Part shown: positions 54,519 to 63,246 of the stretch, piece by piece
How the letters are laid out: every line of letters begins with the position of its first letter
Numbering within the stretch: the first letter of the stretch is position 1
Assembly: GCA_023428545.1 (NCBI GenBank)
Contig: JAEYXH010000011.1
Coordinates: forward strand, 62,001-126,000
Direction: 5' to 3'
DNA length: 64,000 nt
From: Bacteroidota bacterium
Lineage (GTDB): Bacteria; Bacteroidota; Bacteroidia; Bacteroidales; Prolixibacteraceae
Program-made: the position numbers and the translations under genes
The notes under the pieces: model-generated
What the model was told of the DNA's origin: nothing
Database searches by the model: none
What the model saw: only the letters and a program-made list of their open reading frames with translations

Positions 54519-54573
54519 CAATTAATTGAGAGAGTTATCAGAAGAACCAATTTATAATTACCAACCATACGGC

Positions 54574-55656
54574 ATGAATCAGAATAAAATCGAATCAATC
54601 GTCAAATCATTTGGGATACCTTTACAAATAACGGATTGGAAAGCATTTGGACATGGGCATATCAATGATACTTACCTGCTCAATACCCCATCTGGCCCTT
54701 TTATACTCCAACGTAAGAATCACTTGATATTTAAGGATATACAAGGCATGATGAATAACATCGTGCTGGTAACCAACCATATTCGCAAAAGATTGCTTGC
54801 CGCTGGCATTCCCGATACCGACAGGCGGGTCATGACTTATATCTCCGATCCTTCAAACCAATACTTTGTTAAGGATGCCGATGGGAATTACTGGACGCTG
54901 TTTCTCTTTATTAAAGATAGTTTTGGTGTTGAGGAAGTGAAAAAGCCGGGGCAGGCTTTTACTGCCGGCAAGGCCTTTGGTGCCTTCCAAAGCCAGTTAT
55001 CCGACCTCGACGGGAAATTATTGATTGAGACCATTCCGGGCTTCCACAATGGCAAACTCCGATACCGGCAATTCCAGGAAGCCGTTGCAGCCGATGCGGC
55101 TGGCCGGGTAGGGGAGATGCAAACGGAAATCGATAAAATGATGGGCCGTGCCACTGAAATGCTTCGCTTGCAGGAATGGTTGGATTCAGGTGAAATGCCC
55201 TTGCGAATTACACACAACGATACAAAAATCAATAATGTGCTGTTTGACAAGGACGACCAGATTCTATGCGTAATCGATCTTGATACCGTTATGCCGGGCA
55301 GTGTTTTGTTTGATTTTGGAGATGCGATACGGACCTTGGGAAATACTGCACCGGAGGATGAACCCGACCTGGACAAGATCGATTTTAACCAGGACTATTA
55401 TAAGGCTTTTGCCGAAGGTTATATTTCAGAAAGCCAAAGTTTCCTTACAGAGATTGAGCGTGATAACCTGGCTTACTCATGCCAGTACATGGTTTGGGAG
55501 CAGGCAATAAGGTTTTTGGCCGATTATTTGAATGGAGATACCTACTACAAAACTGCCTATAAAGGACATAATAAGGTACGCACACTGGCGCAGATCAGGT
55601 ATCTTGAAGTGATGGACAATCACATCGACTTCATGAAAAAGGTCACCCAGGCATAA
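54574..55656 (+). CDS. Aminoglycoside-phosphotransferase-fold sugar kinase
   Basis: 360 residues from ATG 54574 (MNQNKIESIVKSF); an upstream TTG at 54526 would add 16 codons without conserved content. APH-fold features: FGHGHINDTYLL (nucleotide loop), FILQRKNHLIF (ATP lysine), LRITHNDTKINNVLF (catalytic Asp in HND, Asn of the loop) and CVIDLDTVMPGSVLFDFGDAIRT (DFG-like metal Asp). It resembles N-acetylhexosamine 1-kinase and related kinases, so it probably phosphorylates a sugar that the preceding nucleotidyltransferase then activates. Substrate unproven. Confidence 0.85.
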   Translation: MNQNKIESIVKSFGIPLQITDWKAFGHGHINDTYLLNTPSGPFILQRKNHLIFKDIQGMMNNIVLVTNHIRKRLLAAGIPDTDRRVMTYISDPSNQYFVKDADGNYWTLFLFIKDSFGVEEVKKPGQAFTAGKAFGAFQSQLSDLDGKLLIETIPGFHNGKLRYRQFQEAVAADAAGRVGEMQTEIDKMMGRATEMLRLQEWLDSGEMPLRITHNDTKINNVLFDKDDQILCVIDLDTVMPGSVLFDFGDAIRTLGNTAPEDEPDLDKIDFNQDYYKAFAEGYISESQSFLTEIERDNLAYSCQYMVWEQAIRFLADYLNGDTYYKTAYKGHNKVRTLAQIRYLEVMDNHIDFMKKVTQA

Positions 55657-55673
55657 AAGACATTATATATTCA

Positions 55674-55719
55674 AAACTGTCCGGTTCCGAATCCTTTTGG
55701 TTTTAGAGCTGGACAGTTT
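55674..55719. terminator. Possible convergent terminator (kinase/murI)
   Basis: AAACTGTCC (55674-55682) and GGACAGTTT (55711-55719), nine bases, separated by 28 bases. It covers the end of the murI coding region and is followed by weak T-rich sequence on both strands. Confidence 0.5.
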
Positions 55720-56542
55720 CTGCTTGTATAGGATACCCCGTAAACAGCCCGGCTTTTGCTTCAAAGATTTCAGCGGTTTCCGTGGTCAGGTATCGTATGT
55801 CTCCACCTTTCGAAAGCCTGGATTCAAGTTCCGGGTGACGGACCAGATAATCAGTGAGTTTCTCTGCAACAACAGGCCCCTGGTCGATGACCTGAATCCC
55901 TATATCGGGTATCGATTTCCTGATGTTTTCCATCAACAAAGGATAATGGGTGCACCCCAGTATTATCGTGTCAAGTTGAGGGTCTTTGTCCAGGAGATTC
56001 CGGATGTTCTTGCTGACAAAATAGTCGGTTCCCGGATTTCCCAATTCATTGTTTTCGACCAGCGGGACCCACATGGGACAGGCTTCCTGCACAGTCGATA
56101 ATATTTTACCGCTACCCCATTTTTCGAGCTCTACGGGATATGACAATGAAGATACCGTTCCCGGTGTTCCCAAAACGCCCACATGTCCGTTGTTTGTTAT
56201 GTCTGCAACCTTCTCGACACATGGCCTGATAACGCCCAGGACTCGTCGGTCGGGAGCGATCAAAGGGAGGTCTTTTTGCTGGATGGTGCGAAGCGCCTTG
56301 GCTGAAGCGGTGTTGCATGCCAGGATCACCAACTGGCATCCCTGGCTGAACAGGTACTTCACCGACTGCAGGGTATATTCATAAACCACCCTGAAGGAGC
56401 GTGTGCCGTATGGTGTCCGGGCATTGTCTCCCAGATACAGGTAATCGTATTCCGGAAGTTGTTTTTTTAGCTCCTTCAGGATGGTCAGTCCTCCATATCC
56501 TGAGTCGAAAACCCCGATAGGGGAATCGGAAAAATGAATCAT
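55703..56542 (-). CDS. murI: Glutamate racemase
   Basis: Supplies D-glutamate for peptidoglycan. The Asp/Glu racemase pattern is complete: FDSGYGGLTI with the catalytic-site Asp, the first catalytic Cys in VILACNTASAKAL and the second in IILGCTHYPLL. GDNARTPYG and TPGTVSSLSYP are further conserved loops. 279 residues. Thirteen bases separate it from the glycogen synthase gene upstream, so the two are likely cotranscribed; this placement away from bamA-ompH is unusual only in that glycogen synthase is interposed. Confidence 0.94.
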   Translation of the reverse strand: MIHFSDSPIGVFDSGYGGLTILKELKKQLPEYDYLYLGDNARTPYGTRSFRVVYEYTLQSVKYLFSQGCQLVILACNTASAKALRTIQQKDLPLIAPDRRVLGVIRPCVEKVADITNNGHVGVLGTPGTVSSLSYPVELEKWGSGKILSTVQEACPMWVPLVENNELGNPGTDYFVSKNIRNLLDKDPQLDTIILGCTHYPLLMENIRKSIPDIGIQVIDQGPVVAEKLTDYLVRHPELESRLSKGGDIRYLTTETAEIFEAKAGLFTGYPIQAETVQL

Positions 56543-56555
56543 CTATTGACTGGAA

Positions 56556-58394
56556 TTATCTGTTAAGTGCCAATTCATACGCCCTGTCATAGAACCTTCC
56601 AAGATTTTGCCAGTCGAAATGCGGAGAGGCAGCCTCACAATGGTTGCGTAGCGTGATCCTTTCCCTGCGGTTCAGCTGTACAAACCTGAACAGGATATCA
56701 GCCAATTGGGCTGCACTTTGGTTGAAGTCCTTTTCCTTCCTTTCCACAACAAACATTCCGGCCTTTTCCGCATCCGGGAAATTATTCATGACATAGTCGC
56801 CAAATCCTGACAAGTCACTGGTTACCGAAGGTATACCACTGGCAAGGCTCTCAAGCGGAGTATAGCCCCAGGGTTCGTAATAACTTGGGAATATGCCTAA
56901 ATGACAACCTCTTACGAACTGGCTGTAATCCATTTTAAAGAGCGGATTCGAAGCAGTTACGAAATCAGGATGGTAAACCACTTTCACCTTATCGTGCTGG
57001 TTGTTTACAAGGTTTGCGGTTCTCAGGAAATTAAGGATATCATCTTTATGGTCATCCACCAGGTTATGCGTAACAACCTTTGGTAGTTCCTTTGATTTCC
57101 ATCCCTGTACAAACCTTCTGAGCTTAAGTCGATTGTAGTCTTCGACAAGGTCTGAAAGATTGGGGAACTGGTATGGTCCCGAGGCTGACGTAATGTTTTT
57201 ATAGAGTCTGTCGCCCACCTGAACCTGAATTTCCTCACATGCTCTTCGAATATCTTCTATCTGTGCTTTGGCTTCCAAAACTTCGGGATTGAACGAATAG
57301 AAGGGCTGTTTTGTTATGAAAAAGCACACTACGGTACGGTCAATACCTGCATATTGCATTTTCCAGTTAAGACGGGCAAGCGCTTCAAGGGTGATGTCGT
57401 ATCCCTTGTTATGGTATTCATATCTGCCTGAGGTGAAAAAATAGATGGTCTTGTCGAGGTCAAAGGAGTAACTCTGGAAGAAATGACCCATTATAAAATC
57501 GTGGATCTTGCCTTTGAAATCGGCATGTAAGTTTTGGATCTGGTGTAGTGCCTCAAATCTTTCGATGTTGAGGCCATTCGGCAGGATCACTTCGGGTTCT
57601 CGTCCCAGTAAATATTTACACTCCTTGGCCGTAACATGGCTGACGGTTGTGAAAACGTGGCAACCGTGAGCGGCAGCCCGCTCAATATCCACGATGGGAC
57701 GGACGTTGAAGAAATTGGCTTCTTTTTCCCAGTCGTAAAACGGCAGGTGGTCGTAGAACTTATTGTCATTCATCGCCAGATACCGGCCCAAAAGGGTGGC
57801 ATGGGTAGTGAAAACCGTTTTCAGGTTAAGCCCGTCGTGACGGATTCCTGGGATTGGAAGTCCTGCCATCCACTCGTGGAAGTGAACGAGATTCTCCCGG
57901 TCGCATCCGCCCATCTCACAATAGATCCTGAAAAACTCTTTCACCTGGTACCCGAATGACGCTACCTGGTTCAGGAGCCCATCGTTATCAGGCAGGGCTA
58001 TGTGGTGATGTTCCCAGATGAAGTATTTGATTTCTCCCAATTTGTTATAAATGGAGTAAGGATTGAAAAGAACCACCGTAGGGCGTCCCGAAACAATCCA
58101 CTGTCCGTAATGGACGTCGTATCCAAGTTCACGCATACGCAGAACCGTTTGTCCAACTGGTCCTGAATAATCTGAATAGGGGTCAAATGCAGCTGCAGCC
58201 TGGTTTTCAATGTAGGGGCCAAGAAGGAAATAATTGTCTTTTCCTGTTTTTTGTATGACTGAAGGTACCTTAGAACGGATAACAGTATAGATTCCTCCCA
58301 CTTGATTGCATACTTCCCATGCTACCTCAAACAGGTTCACATCCTTGTATATATGGTCTGTGTCCCTGTGAACTAATGTATTAGAACTTTGCAT
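56556..58394 (-). CDS. Glycogen synthase, GT3-type (eukaryote-like)
   Basis: A 612-residue glycosyltransferase with VAWEVCNQVGGIYTVIRSK at the N-terminus, the KxGG-like sugar-nucleotide site, and the C-terminal PSYYEPWGYTPLESLASGIPSVTSDLSGFGDYV (Glu-x7-Glu active-site region). The sequence is of the GT3 family (animal and fungal glycogen synthase), as commonly found in Bacteroidota, and not the GT5 bacterial GlgA. It extends alpha-1,4-glucan using a nucleotide sugar, probably UDP-glucose. Loss of the regulatory arginine cluster of eukaryotic enzymes cannot be judged here. Confidence 0.9.
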   Translation of the reverse strand: MQSSNTLVHRDTDHIYKDVNLFEVAWEVCNQVGGIYTVIRSKVPSVIQKTGKDNYFLLGPYIENQAAAAFDPYSDYSGPVGQTVLRMRELGYDVHYGQWIVSGRPTVVLFNPYSIYNKLGEIKYFIWEHHHIALPDNDGLLNQVASFGYQVKEFFRIYCEMGGCDRENLVHFHEWMAGLPIPGIRHDGLNLKTVFTTHATLLGRYLAMNDNKFYDHLPFYDWEKEANFFNVRPIVDIERAAAHGCHVFTTVSHVTAKECKYLLGREPEVILPNGLNIERFEALHQIQNLHADFKGKIHDFIMGHFFQSYSFDLDKTIYFFTSGRYEYHNKGYDITLEALARLNWKMQYAGIDRTVVCFFITKQPFYSFNPEVLEAKAQIEDIRRACEEIQVQVGDRLYKNITSASGPYQFPNLSDLVEDYNRLKLRRFVQGWKSKELPKVVTHNLVDDHKDDILNFLRTANLVNNQHDKVKVVYHPDFVTASNPLFKMDYSQFVRGCHLGIFPSYYEPWGYTPLESLASGIPSVTSDLSGFGDYVMNNFPDAEKAGMFVVERKEKDFNQSAAQLADILFRFVQLNRRERITLRNHCEAASPHFDWQNLGRFYDRAYELALNR

Positions 58395-58555
58395 ATGTTT
58401 GTTTTAACTATGATCTACTGAGGTTGAATTTAAGCAAAATTCTAATTCCATGGCATGAAAGTGTTATAAGACATATTTTATTCCCGAATACAATACAGGC
58501 CTTATAAAGACACATCAAAAATATTTTGCATTCGATGGAACAGGATAGTATGGCA

Positions 58556-58589
58556 CAAAAAAAAACAACCGCCTGAAGGAGGCGGTTGT
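58556..58589 (-). terminator. Terminator of the envelope operon
   Basis: On the minus strand ACAACCGCCT, a five-base loop and AGGCGGTTGT form a ten-pair stem (58580-58589 with 58565-58574), followed by a run of about nine T. It lies 22 bases beyond the last ompH stop. Confidence 0.9.
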
Positions 58590-58611
58590 AGAATATAAAT
58601 TTATCGTTTGC

Positions 58612-59133
58612 TTATTGAATACCCAGTTTCTGTTTAACCAGAGGCATTACATCAAGGCTTTCATTGGATTTGTAAAGGACAGTCCCAAGTTCGCCACTGA
58701 CATCAAAGACATAAATGAGGCCTTTTTCCTTGCCCACTTCACCAACGGCAGTTTGTGCCTTTTCGAAAATCGGGCGGAGCATTTCATTCTGTTTCTGCTG
58801 AAGCTGCTGTTGTGCAACCATCTGGAAGTTCTGGATTCTCTGCTGAAGTTCCTGGATGTCGTTTTCGCGAGCAGAACGGACGATTTCTGACAATGAATCT
58901 CTCTTGGTGATATATTCTGAATATTTACTCTCCAATTCTTTCTGCATGGTACCCAGTTGGTCTTCCAGCTCCTGAACCTGTTTGGTATAATCAGCCTCGG
59001 CCGCAGTTCTTTCCGGCATCACCTGAATCAGAGCCTGAAGATCGATGTGGCCAAATTTGGCTTCCTGTCCGAAGGCAGTTCCTGCAATCAGAATAAATGA
59101 TATAACAGCAACAAATTTCGATAAGTTTCTCAT
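58612..59133 (-). CDS. OmpH/Skp-family periplasmic chaperone (2)
   Basis: 173 residues from ATG 59133 (MRNLSKFVAVISFILIAG signal, cleaved near AFGQ); a TTG two codons earlier also opens the frame. After the signal comes FGHIDLQALIQVMPER, then a long alpha-helical coiled coil rich in Q and E (about 45-125) as in Skp/OmpH, and a closing strand segment KGLIYVFDVSGELGTVLYKS. It holds unfolded outer-membrane proteins in the periplasm. Last gene of the operon, 41 bases behind its paralogue. Confidence 0.9.
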   Translation of the reverse strand: MRNLSKFVAVISFILIAGTAFGQEAKFGHIDLQALIQVMPERTAAEADYTKQVQELEDQLGTMQKELESKYSEYITKRDSLSEIVRSARENDIQELQQRIQNFQMVAQQQLQQKQNEMLRPIFEKAQTAVGEVGKEKGLIYVFDVSGELGTVLYKSNESLDVMPLVKQKLGIQ

Positions 59134-59174
59134 AATCAATGTACGATTTTTAATTTTTTGGACAAATATAGAAA

Positions 59175-59690
59175 TTAATTCTTATAACCAAGTTTTTGCA
59201 GGACCTGGTCGCTCAGATCGAATCTGGGGTTGGTAAACAACATGGTTGTACCTCCTGCTTTGTCAAAGATCACGGCATAGCTGCCTTCATTGGCAATCTC
59301 CTGGACTGCGTTGAAAACATCATCCTGGATTGGCTGGACCAAAGTCTGGCGCCTTTTGAAAAGATCTCCGTTTGGACCGAAGTACTTTCTTTGCAGATCC
59401 TTGTACTCTTTTTCACGGGAAATGATCACATCTTCCCTCTTTCTCTTCATGTCGGCTGATAGCAAGACACTTTCAGCCTGGAAATCCGTGTACATTTTTT
59501 CGATTTCGGCGTACATCGATTCGAGTTCTTTCTGATACTGCTGTGACAGCTGGTCCAGCTGTTCCTGGGCAGCATTGAAGGCAGGTATGTTTTCGAGGAT
59601 GTAGTCAGAATCAATAAATGCAAATTTCTGTGCGATTGCGGCAGTCGAGAAGACCACTGCAAATCCAATTAGCAATATCAACTTTTTCAT
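59175..59690 (-). CDS. OmpH/Skp-family periplasmic chaperone (1)
   Basis: 171 residues from ATG 59690 (MKKLILLIGFAVVFSTAAIAQ signal peptide); the ORF's first 18 codons upstream look spurious. The mature part begins FAFIDSDYILENIPAF, with a coiled-coil helix (about 40-110) and GSYAVIFDKAGGTTMLFTNPRFDLSDQVLQKLGY at the end. It follows bamA by 66 bases and precedes a second copy, an arrangement common in Bacteroidota, where both may serve BamA substrates with different preferences. Confidence 0.91.
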   Translation of the reverse strand: MKKLILLIGFAVVFSTAAIAQKFAFIDSDYILENIPAFNAAQEQLDQLSQQYQKELESMYAEIEKMYTDFQAESVLLSADMKRKREDVIISREKEYKDLQRKYFGPNGDLFKRRQTLVQPIQDDVFNAVQEIANEGSYAVIFDKAGGTTMLFTNPRFDLSDQVLQKLGYKN

Positions 59691-59756
59691 GGCCTGTTCT
59701 TTTGTTTTTATATTCAGGTTTGTGAAAGACAAATTCTGCGCCAAAAATTCAAATGA

Positions 59757-62474
59757 TTAGAATTGTTGGCCAATTACGAAATGGAAATTGCCTCCGCTGG
59801 CATCGCTCGACCAAGGAACCTGGTCAAATCCATACCCCCAGTCAATTCCCATCAGGCCAAACATGGGCAGGAAGATCCTGACGCCAACACCGGCTGAACG
59901 GTAAAGCTTATAGGGGTTGAAGGTCTGGAAACTGTTGTCAGTATTACCGGCTTCCACGAATGTCAGCGCATAAATGGTAGCACTGGGTTTCAGTGTTACC
60001 GGATATCGGAGTTCCATGGTAAACTTGGAATACATCTTTGATCCATTCCTGTCGCGGCTCAGGCTGAAGTCGCGGTATCCGCGGAGTGCCACGTAATCGG
60101 TGCCATAAATATTGTATCCCGACATGCCGGAACCTCCCACGATAAATCCTTCGAAGGGCGACAGTACATTTTTATTATAGTATCCCAGAAATCCCATTTC
60201 GAATGCGGTGCGAAGCACCAGGTTGCGGTTTCTTGAAAGTGCGTTGTAGGCCTGTCCCTTAAATAACCATTTGTGGTATTCGATCCACTTATATTTCTCT
60301 GAATTGGGCATTTCAGGATCGTTATAATCTTTTCCCGTGAATGCCGAGAAAGGCGGCGTGACCTTCAATGCCAATGAAAATTGTGAACCACTTCTTGAAT
60401 ACAACGGGTTGTCGACCGAATTTCTGCTAAATGTGGTTTTAAAGCTGGTATTCCGGAATGTGCCGTTTACCTGTCCGTTTTCATCCGCAAGGAAGAAGAA
60501 ATAACTTCCCATGTTCTGAAGGCGGTAATGTTCGAACGACAACTCGTGATAAACCGAGAAGAAGTCATCAGGCCACTTCATACGATATCCGTATCCCATC
60601 GCGACAGCCAGGGTTTCCCATATCTGGTCATCTTCAGAATTCTGGTTTTCTGCGGCATAGTTGTATGAGTAGGTCGGATAATAACTTCCGTAAGGATAGG
60701 AGCTGCCATAACCGCCATAGCCCCCATAACCTCCGTATCCGCCATAACCACCATATCCACCGTATGGATAACCGCCATACCCTCCTCCATATGGATAACC
60801 GCCATAACCACCATAGCCACCACCATAGCCGCTATAGTAGTTCTGCATGTATTTGTTGGCGCTATAATTAATTCGTGAATAGGAGAGCGACGATGAAAAC
60901 GAGTTTGGTTTCTTGCCTCCCAGCCAGGGTTCAATAAACGACAGGCTGACTGTTTTGTAATATTGCCCGCTCGTCTGGTAACGAAGGCTGAGTGTTTGTC
61001 CGTCACCGGTTGGCAACGGCCTCCATGCTTCCTTGTTGAAAATGTTTCGGGCCGAGAAGTTGGCAAATTTCAAACCAACTGACCCTACAAACATCCCGGC
61101 ACCCCAGCCACCTGACAGTTCAACCTGGTCATTGGCTTTTTCCTGAAGCTTATAATTGATATCGACTGTTCCGTCTTCCTGGGAAGGTACCACATCGGGC
61201 ACAATGGCTTCAGGGTCAAAATGGCCAAGCTGCGAAAGTTCCCTGATGGAACGGATAATGTTTGTCTTGCTGAACAGGTCACCCGGATAGGTATAGAGTT
61301 CACGTCGGGCGACATGTTCGTGTGTTTTGGTGTTACCCGCAATTCCAATATTCTTGATGGTGGCTTGCTTCCCTTCCAGAATCCTCATTTCGAAGTCGAT
61401 TGAGTCCTGGGTTACATTTACCTCTACAGGGTCAAGCTGGAAGAACAGGTATCCATTGTCGAGATATACATTCGAAACGGCATCATCATCGGTGGTCAAA
61501 CGTTTATCGAGGAGCTTCTGGTCGAAAACGTCACCTTTTTTTATCCCCAGTACATTGGTCAGGTATTCGGCAGGGTAAACTGTGTTCCCGATCCATTTTA
61601 CATCGCGGAAGTAATACTTATTACCCTCTTCCAGCCAAATTTCCACATTTACCCGGTTTTCCTCTTCGGCAGGATATACGGTATCCCTGACGATAACGGC
61701 ATCGCGATATCCCTTTTCGTTATATTTTTTGACCAGGTTTACCTTGTCCTCAGCAAATTTGTCATCGAGAAACTTTTTGGTCCTGAAGAAATTGCGAAGC
61801 TTTTTGGCGTTGGTTTTCTTCATTGCCCGTTCGAGCAATGCTTCACTGACCTCTTTGTTGCCATGGATGATGACATTCTGCACCCTGACCTTCTCCTTTT
61901 TGTCTACATATATATCGAGGATGACACTGTTCGTCTGGGTGGTATCATCTCTTTGGACTATGTTGACATCGGTATTGAGAAATCCTTTTTCAAGGAATAT
62001 GTTACGAATCAGTCTTTGTGCATTATTTATCTGGTTGTCGGTGATCTGGCTTCCTTTAAGAAGTAAAACCTTACCGGTAATGTCATCCTTTTCAGATTTT
62101 GTGACCCCGTAATAGTTGACTTCCGACATCCTGGGCCGTTCCTGCAGGTAAATCTCAAGCCAAACCCTGTTACCTACTACCTTGGTTGCCGTTACCTTCA
62201 CATCGGAAAATAATCCTTGCTCCCATAATTTTTTGATCGCTGATGTGATTTCGGTTCCTGGAACTTCAATTTCCCTTCCTGGAGTGAGTCCTGAAAGTTG
62301 GATCAATACGTCGTGATCCAGATAGCGGATACCAGCCACATCGACTCCTGAAATGATGAGTTTTTGAGGACTTGAGTAATAAATTGAGAAATTGGTTGAA
62401 TCTGCGATTTGTGCAGAAACCAATGGCGTGAGAGCCAGAAAAGTAATGATGAAGATGAGTATATTTTTGCGCAT
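59757..62474 (-). CDS. bamA: Outer membrane protein assembly factor BamA with Gly-Tyr-rich insert
   Basis: 905 residues from ATG 62474 (MRKNILIFIITFLALTPLVSAQ signal), with a GTG three codons upstream as alternative. Five POTRA-like domains span about 30-440 (VAGIRYLDHDVLIQLSGL, NYYGVTKSEKDDITGKVLL, IIHGNKEVSEALLERAM, WIGNTVYPAEYLTNVLGIKKGD, IAGNTKTHEHVARRELYTYPGD), followed by a beta-barrel of the Omp85 type. The VRGF-like lid motif appears as ALRGYRDFSL. A Gly-Tyr-Pro-rich low-complexity stretch of about 60 residues (roughly 545-605, DNA 60662-60842) interrupts the barrel, likely as a surface loop. 905 residues is longer than the E. coli protein (810) partly because of this insert. Essential for outer membrane protein insertion; sits in the uppS-bamA-ompH-ompH operon. 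Confidence 0.93.
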   Translation of the reverse strand: MRKNILIFIITFLALTPLVSAQIADSTNFSIYYSSPQKLIISGVDVAGIRYLDHDVLIQLSGLTPGREIEVPGTEITSAIKKLWEQGLFSDVKVTATKVVGNRVWLEIYLQERPRMSEVNYYGVTKSEKDDITGKVLLLKGSQITDNQINNAQRLIRNIFLEKGFLNTDVNIVQRDDTTQTNSVILDIYVDKKEKVRVQNVIIHGNKEVSEALLERAMKKTNAKKLRNFFRTKKFLDDKFAEDKVNLVKKYNEKGYRDAVIVRDTVYPAEEENRVNVEIWLEEGNKYYFRDVKWIGNTVYPAEYLTNVLGIKKGDVFDQKLLDKRLTTDDDAVSNVYLDNGYLFFQLDPVEVNVTQDSIDFEMRILEGKQATIKNIGIAGNTKTHEHVARRELYTYPGDLFSKTNIIRSIRELSQLGHFDPEAIVPDVVPSQEDGTVDINYKLQEKANDQVELSGGWGAGMFVGSVGLKFANFSARNIFNKEAWRPLPTGDGQTLSLRYQTSGQYYKTVSLSFIEPWLGGKKPNSFSSSLSYSRINYSANKYMQNYYSGYGGGYGGYGGYPYGGGYGGYPYGGYGGYGGYGGYGGYGGYGSSYPYGSYYPTYSYNYAAENQNSEDDQIWETLAVAMGYGYRMKWPDDFFSVYHELSFEHYRLQNMGSYFFFLADENGQVNGTFRNTSFKTTFSRNSVDNPLYSRSGSQFSLALKVTPPFSAFTGKDYNDPEMPNSEKYKWIEYHKWLFKGQAYNALSRNRNLVLRTAFEMGFLGYYNKNVLSPFEGFIVGGSGMSGYNIYGTDYVALRGYRDFSLSRDRNGSKMYSKFTMELRYPVTLKPSATIYALTFVEAGNTDNSFQTFNPYKLYRSAGVGVRIFLPMFGLMGIDWGYGFDQVPWSSDASGGNFHFVIGQQF
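60662..60842 (-). repeat. Gly-Tyr-rich repeat coding sequence inside bamA
   Basis: The coding strand encodes imperfect YGG tripeptide units, many times over, with YPYG variants. The codons for Gly vary (GGT, GGC, GGA, GGG), so the repeat is not a freshly expanded tract. Period nine bases. Confidence 0.75.
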
Positions 62475-62488
62475 TCCTGTCACTTGTT

Positions 62489-63238
62489 TTAACCAACTAT
62501 TTGTTCACTTGTCATTCCAAACCGTCTTTCTCTGTTTTGGTAATCAATGATGGCTTCGAATAGATTTTCTTTTCGAAAATCGGGCCATAATGTTTCTGTA
62601 AAGTACAATTCAGAATAGGCAATCTGCCACAGCAGGAAATTACTTAACCTGTATTCACCACTGGTGCGGATAAGCAATTCCGGTTCGGGTAAGCCAGCAG
62701 TCGACAGATACGTGTCAAAAAGTTCGTTTGTTATTTGTGACGGTGTAATCTTCTGTAAGGCTGCGTCTTGGGTAATTCTTTTTACGGCTTCCAGAATTTC
62801 CCACTTCGAACTGTAGCTGATGGCAAGCATTACGGTAAGTCCGGTATTGTCTTTTAGCTTGTTGATGCAGCCATTTAATTTTGCCCTGACATTTTCGGGC
62901 AGCATTTCCTGACAACCAATCACCCCGAGACGAACATTGTTTTTCATCAGGTTGACAGTTTCCGCATCTATTGCATGAACCAGAAGGCTCATCAATCCGT
63001 CAACTTCTGCTTGTGGTCTCGACCAGTTTTCGGTTGAGAAAGCGTAAAGAGTAAGGTATTGCACCCCAATTTCTCCGGCACCTTCAATAACCGACCTTAC
63101 GGCTTCAACACCATGTTCGTGCCCGAATATCCGGGCACTGCCGTGTCGTGCAGCCCAGCGTCCATTACCGTCCATGATGATGGCAATGTGCTTAGGCAGT
63201 TTTTCTGTATTGATTTGTTCCTTTAAAGACACTTTCAT
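62489..63238 (-). CDS. uppS: Isoprenyl transferase (undecaprenyl diphosphate synthase)
   Basis: Adds isoprene units to make the undecaprenyl carrier for cell-wall and envelope polysaccharides. Conserved elements: HIAIIMDGNGRWAARHG (Asp26-type catalytic loop), GHEHGVEAVRSVI, TLYAFSTENWSRPQ and the C-terminal PEPELLIRTSGEYRLSNFLLWQIAYSELYFTETLWPDF. 249 residues. Its stop is 14 bases before the bamA ATG, and DUF6089 lies 8 bases upstream. Confidence 0.95.
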   Translation of the reverse strand: MKVSLKEQINTEKLPKHIAIIMDGNGRWAARHGSARIFGHEHGVEAVRSVIEGAGEIGVQYLTLYAFSTENWSRPQAEVDGLMSLLVHAIDAETVNLMKNNVRLGVIGCQEMLPENVRAKLNGCINKLKDNTGLTVMLAISYSSKWEILEAVKRITQDAALQKITPSQITNELFDTYLSTAGLPEPELLIRTSGEYRLSNFLLWQIAYSELYFTETLWPDFRKENLFEAIIDYQNRERRFGMTSEQIVG

Positions 63239-63246
63239 TTAATTCT

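Noticed and set aside
57023..57238. Small ORFs within the glycogen synthase gene
   Set aside because: Out-of-frame shadows of a gene with intact GT3 motifs.
60578..61066. 162-codon ORF on the minus strand
   Set aside because: An alternative frame of the bamA Gly-Tyr repeat; the repeat is bound to give long open frames such as the methionine-rich one here.
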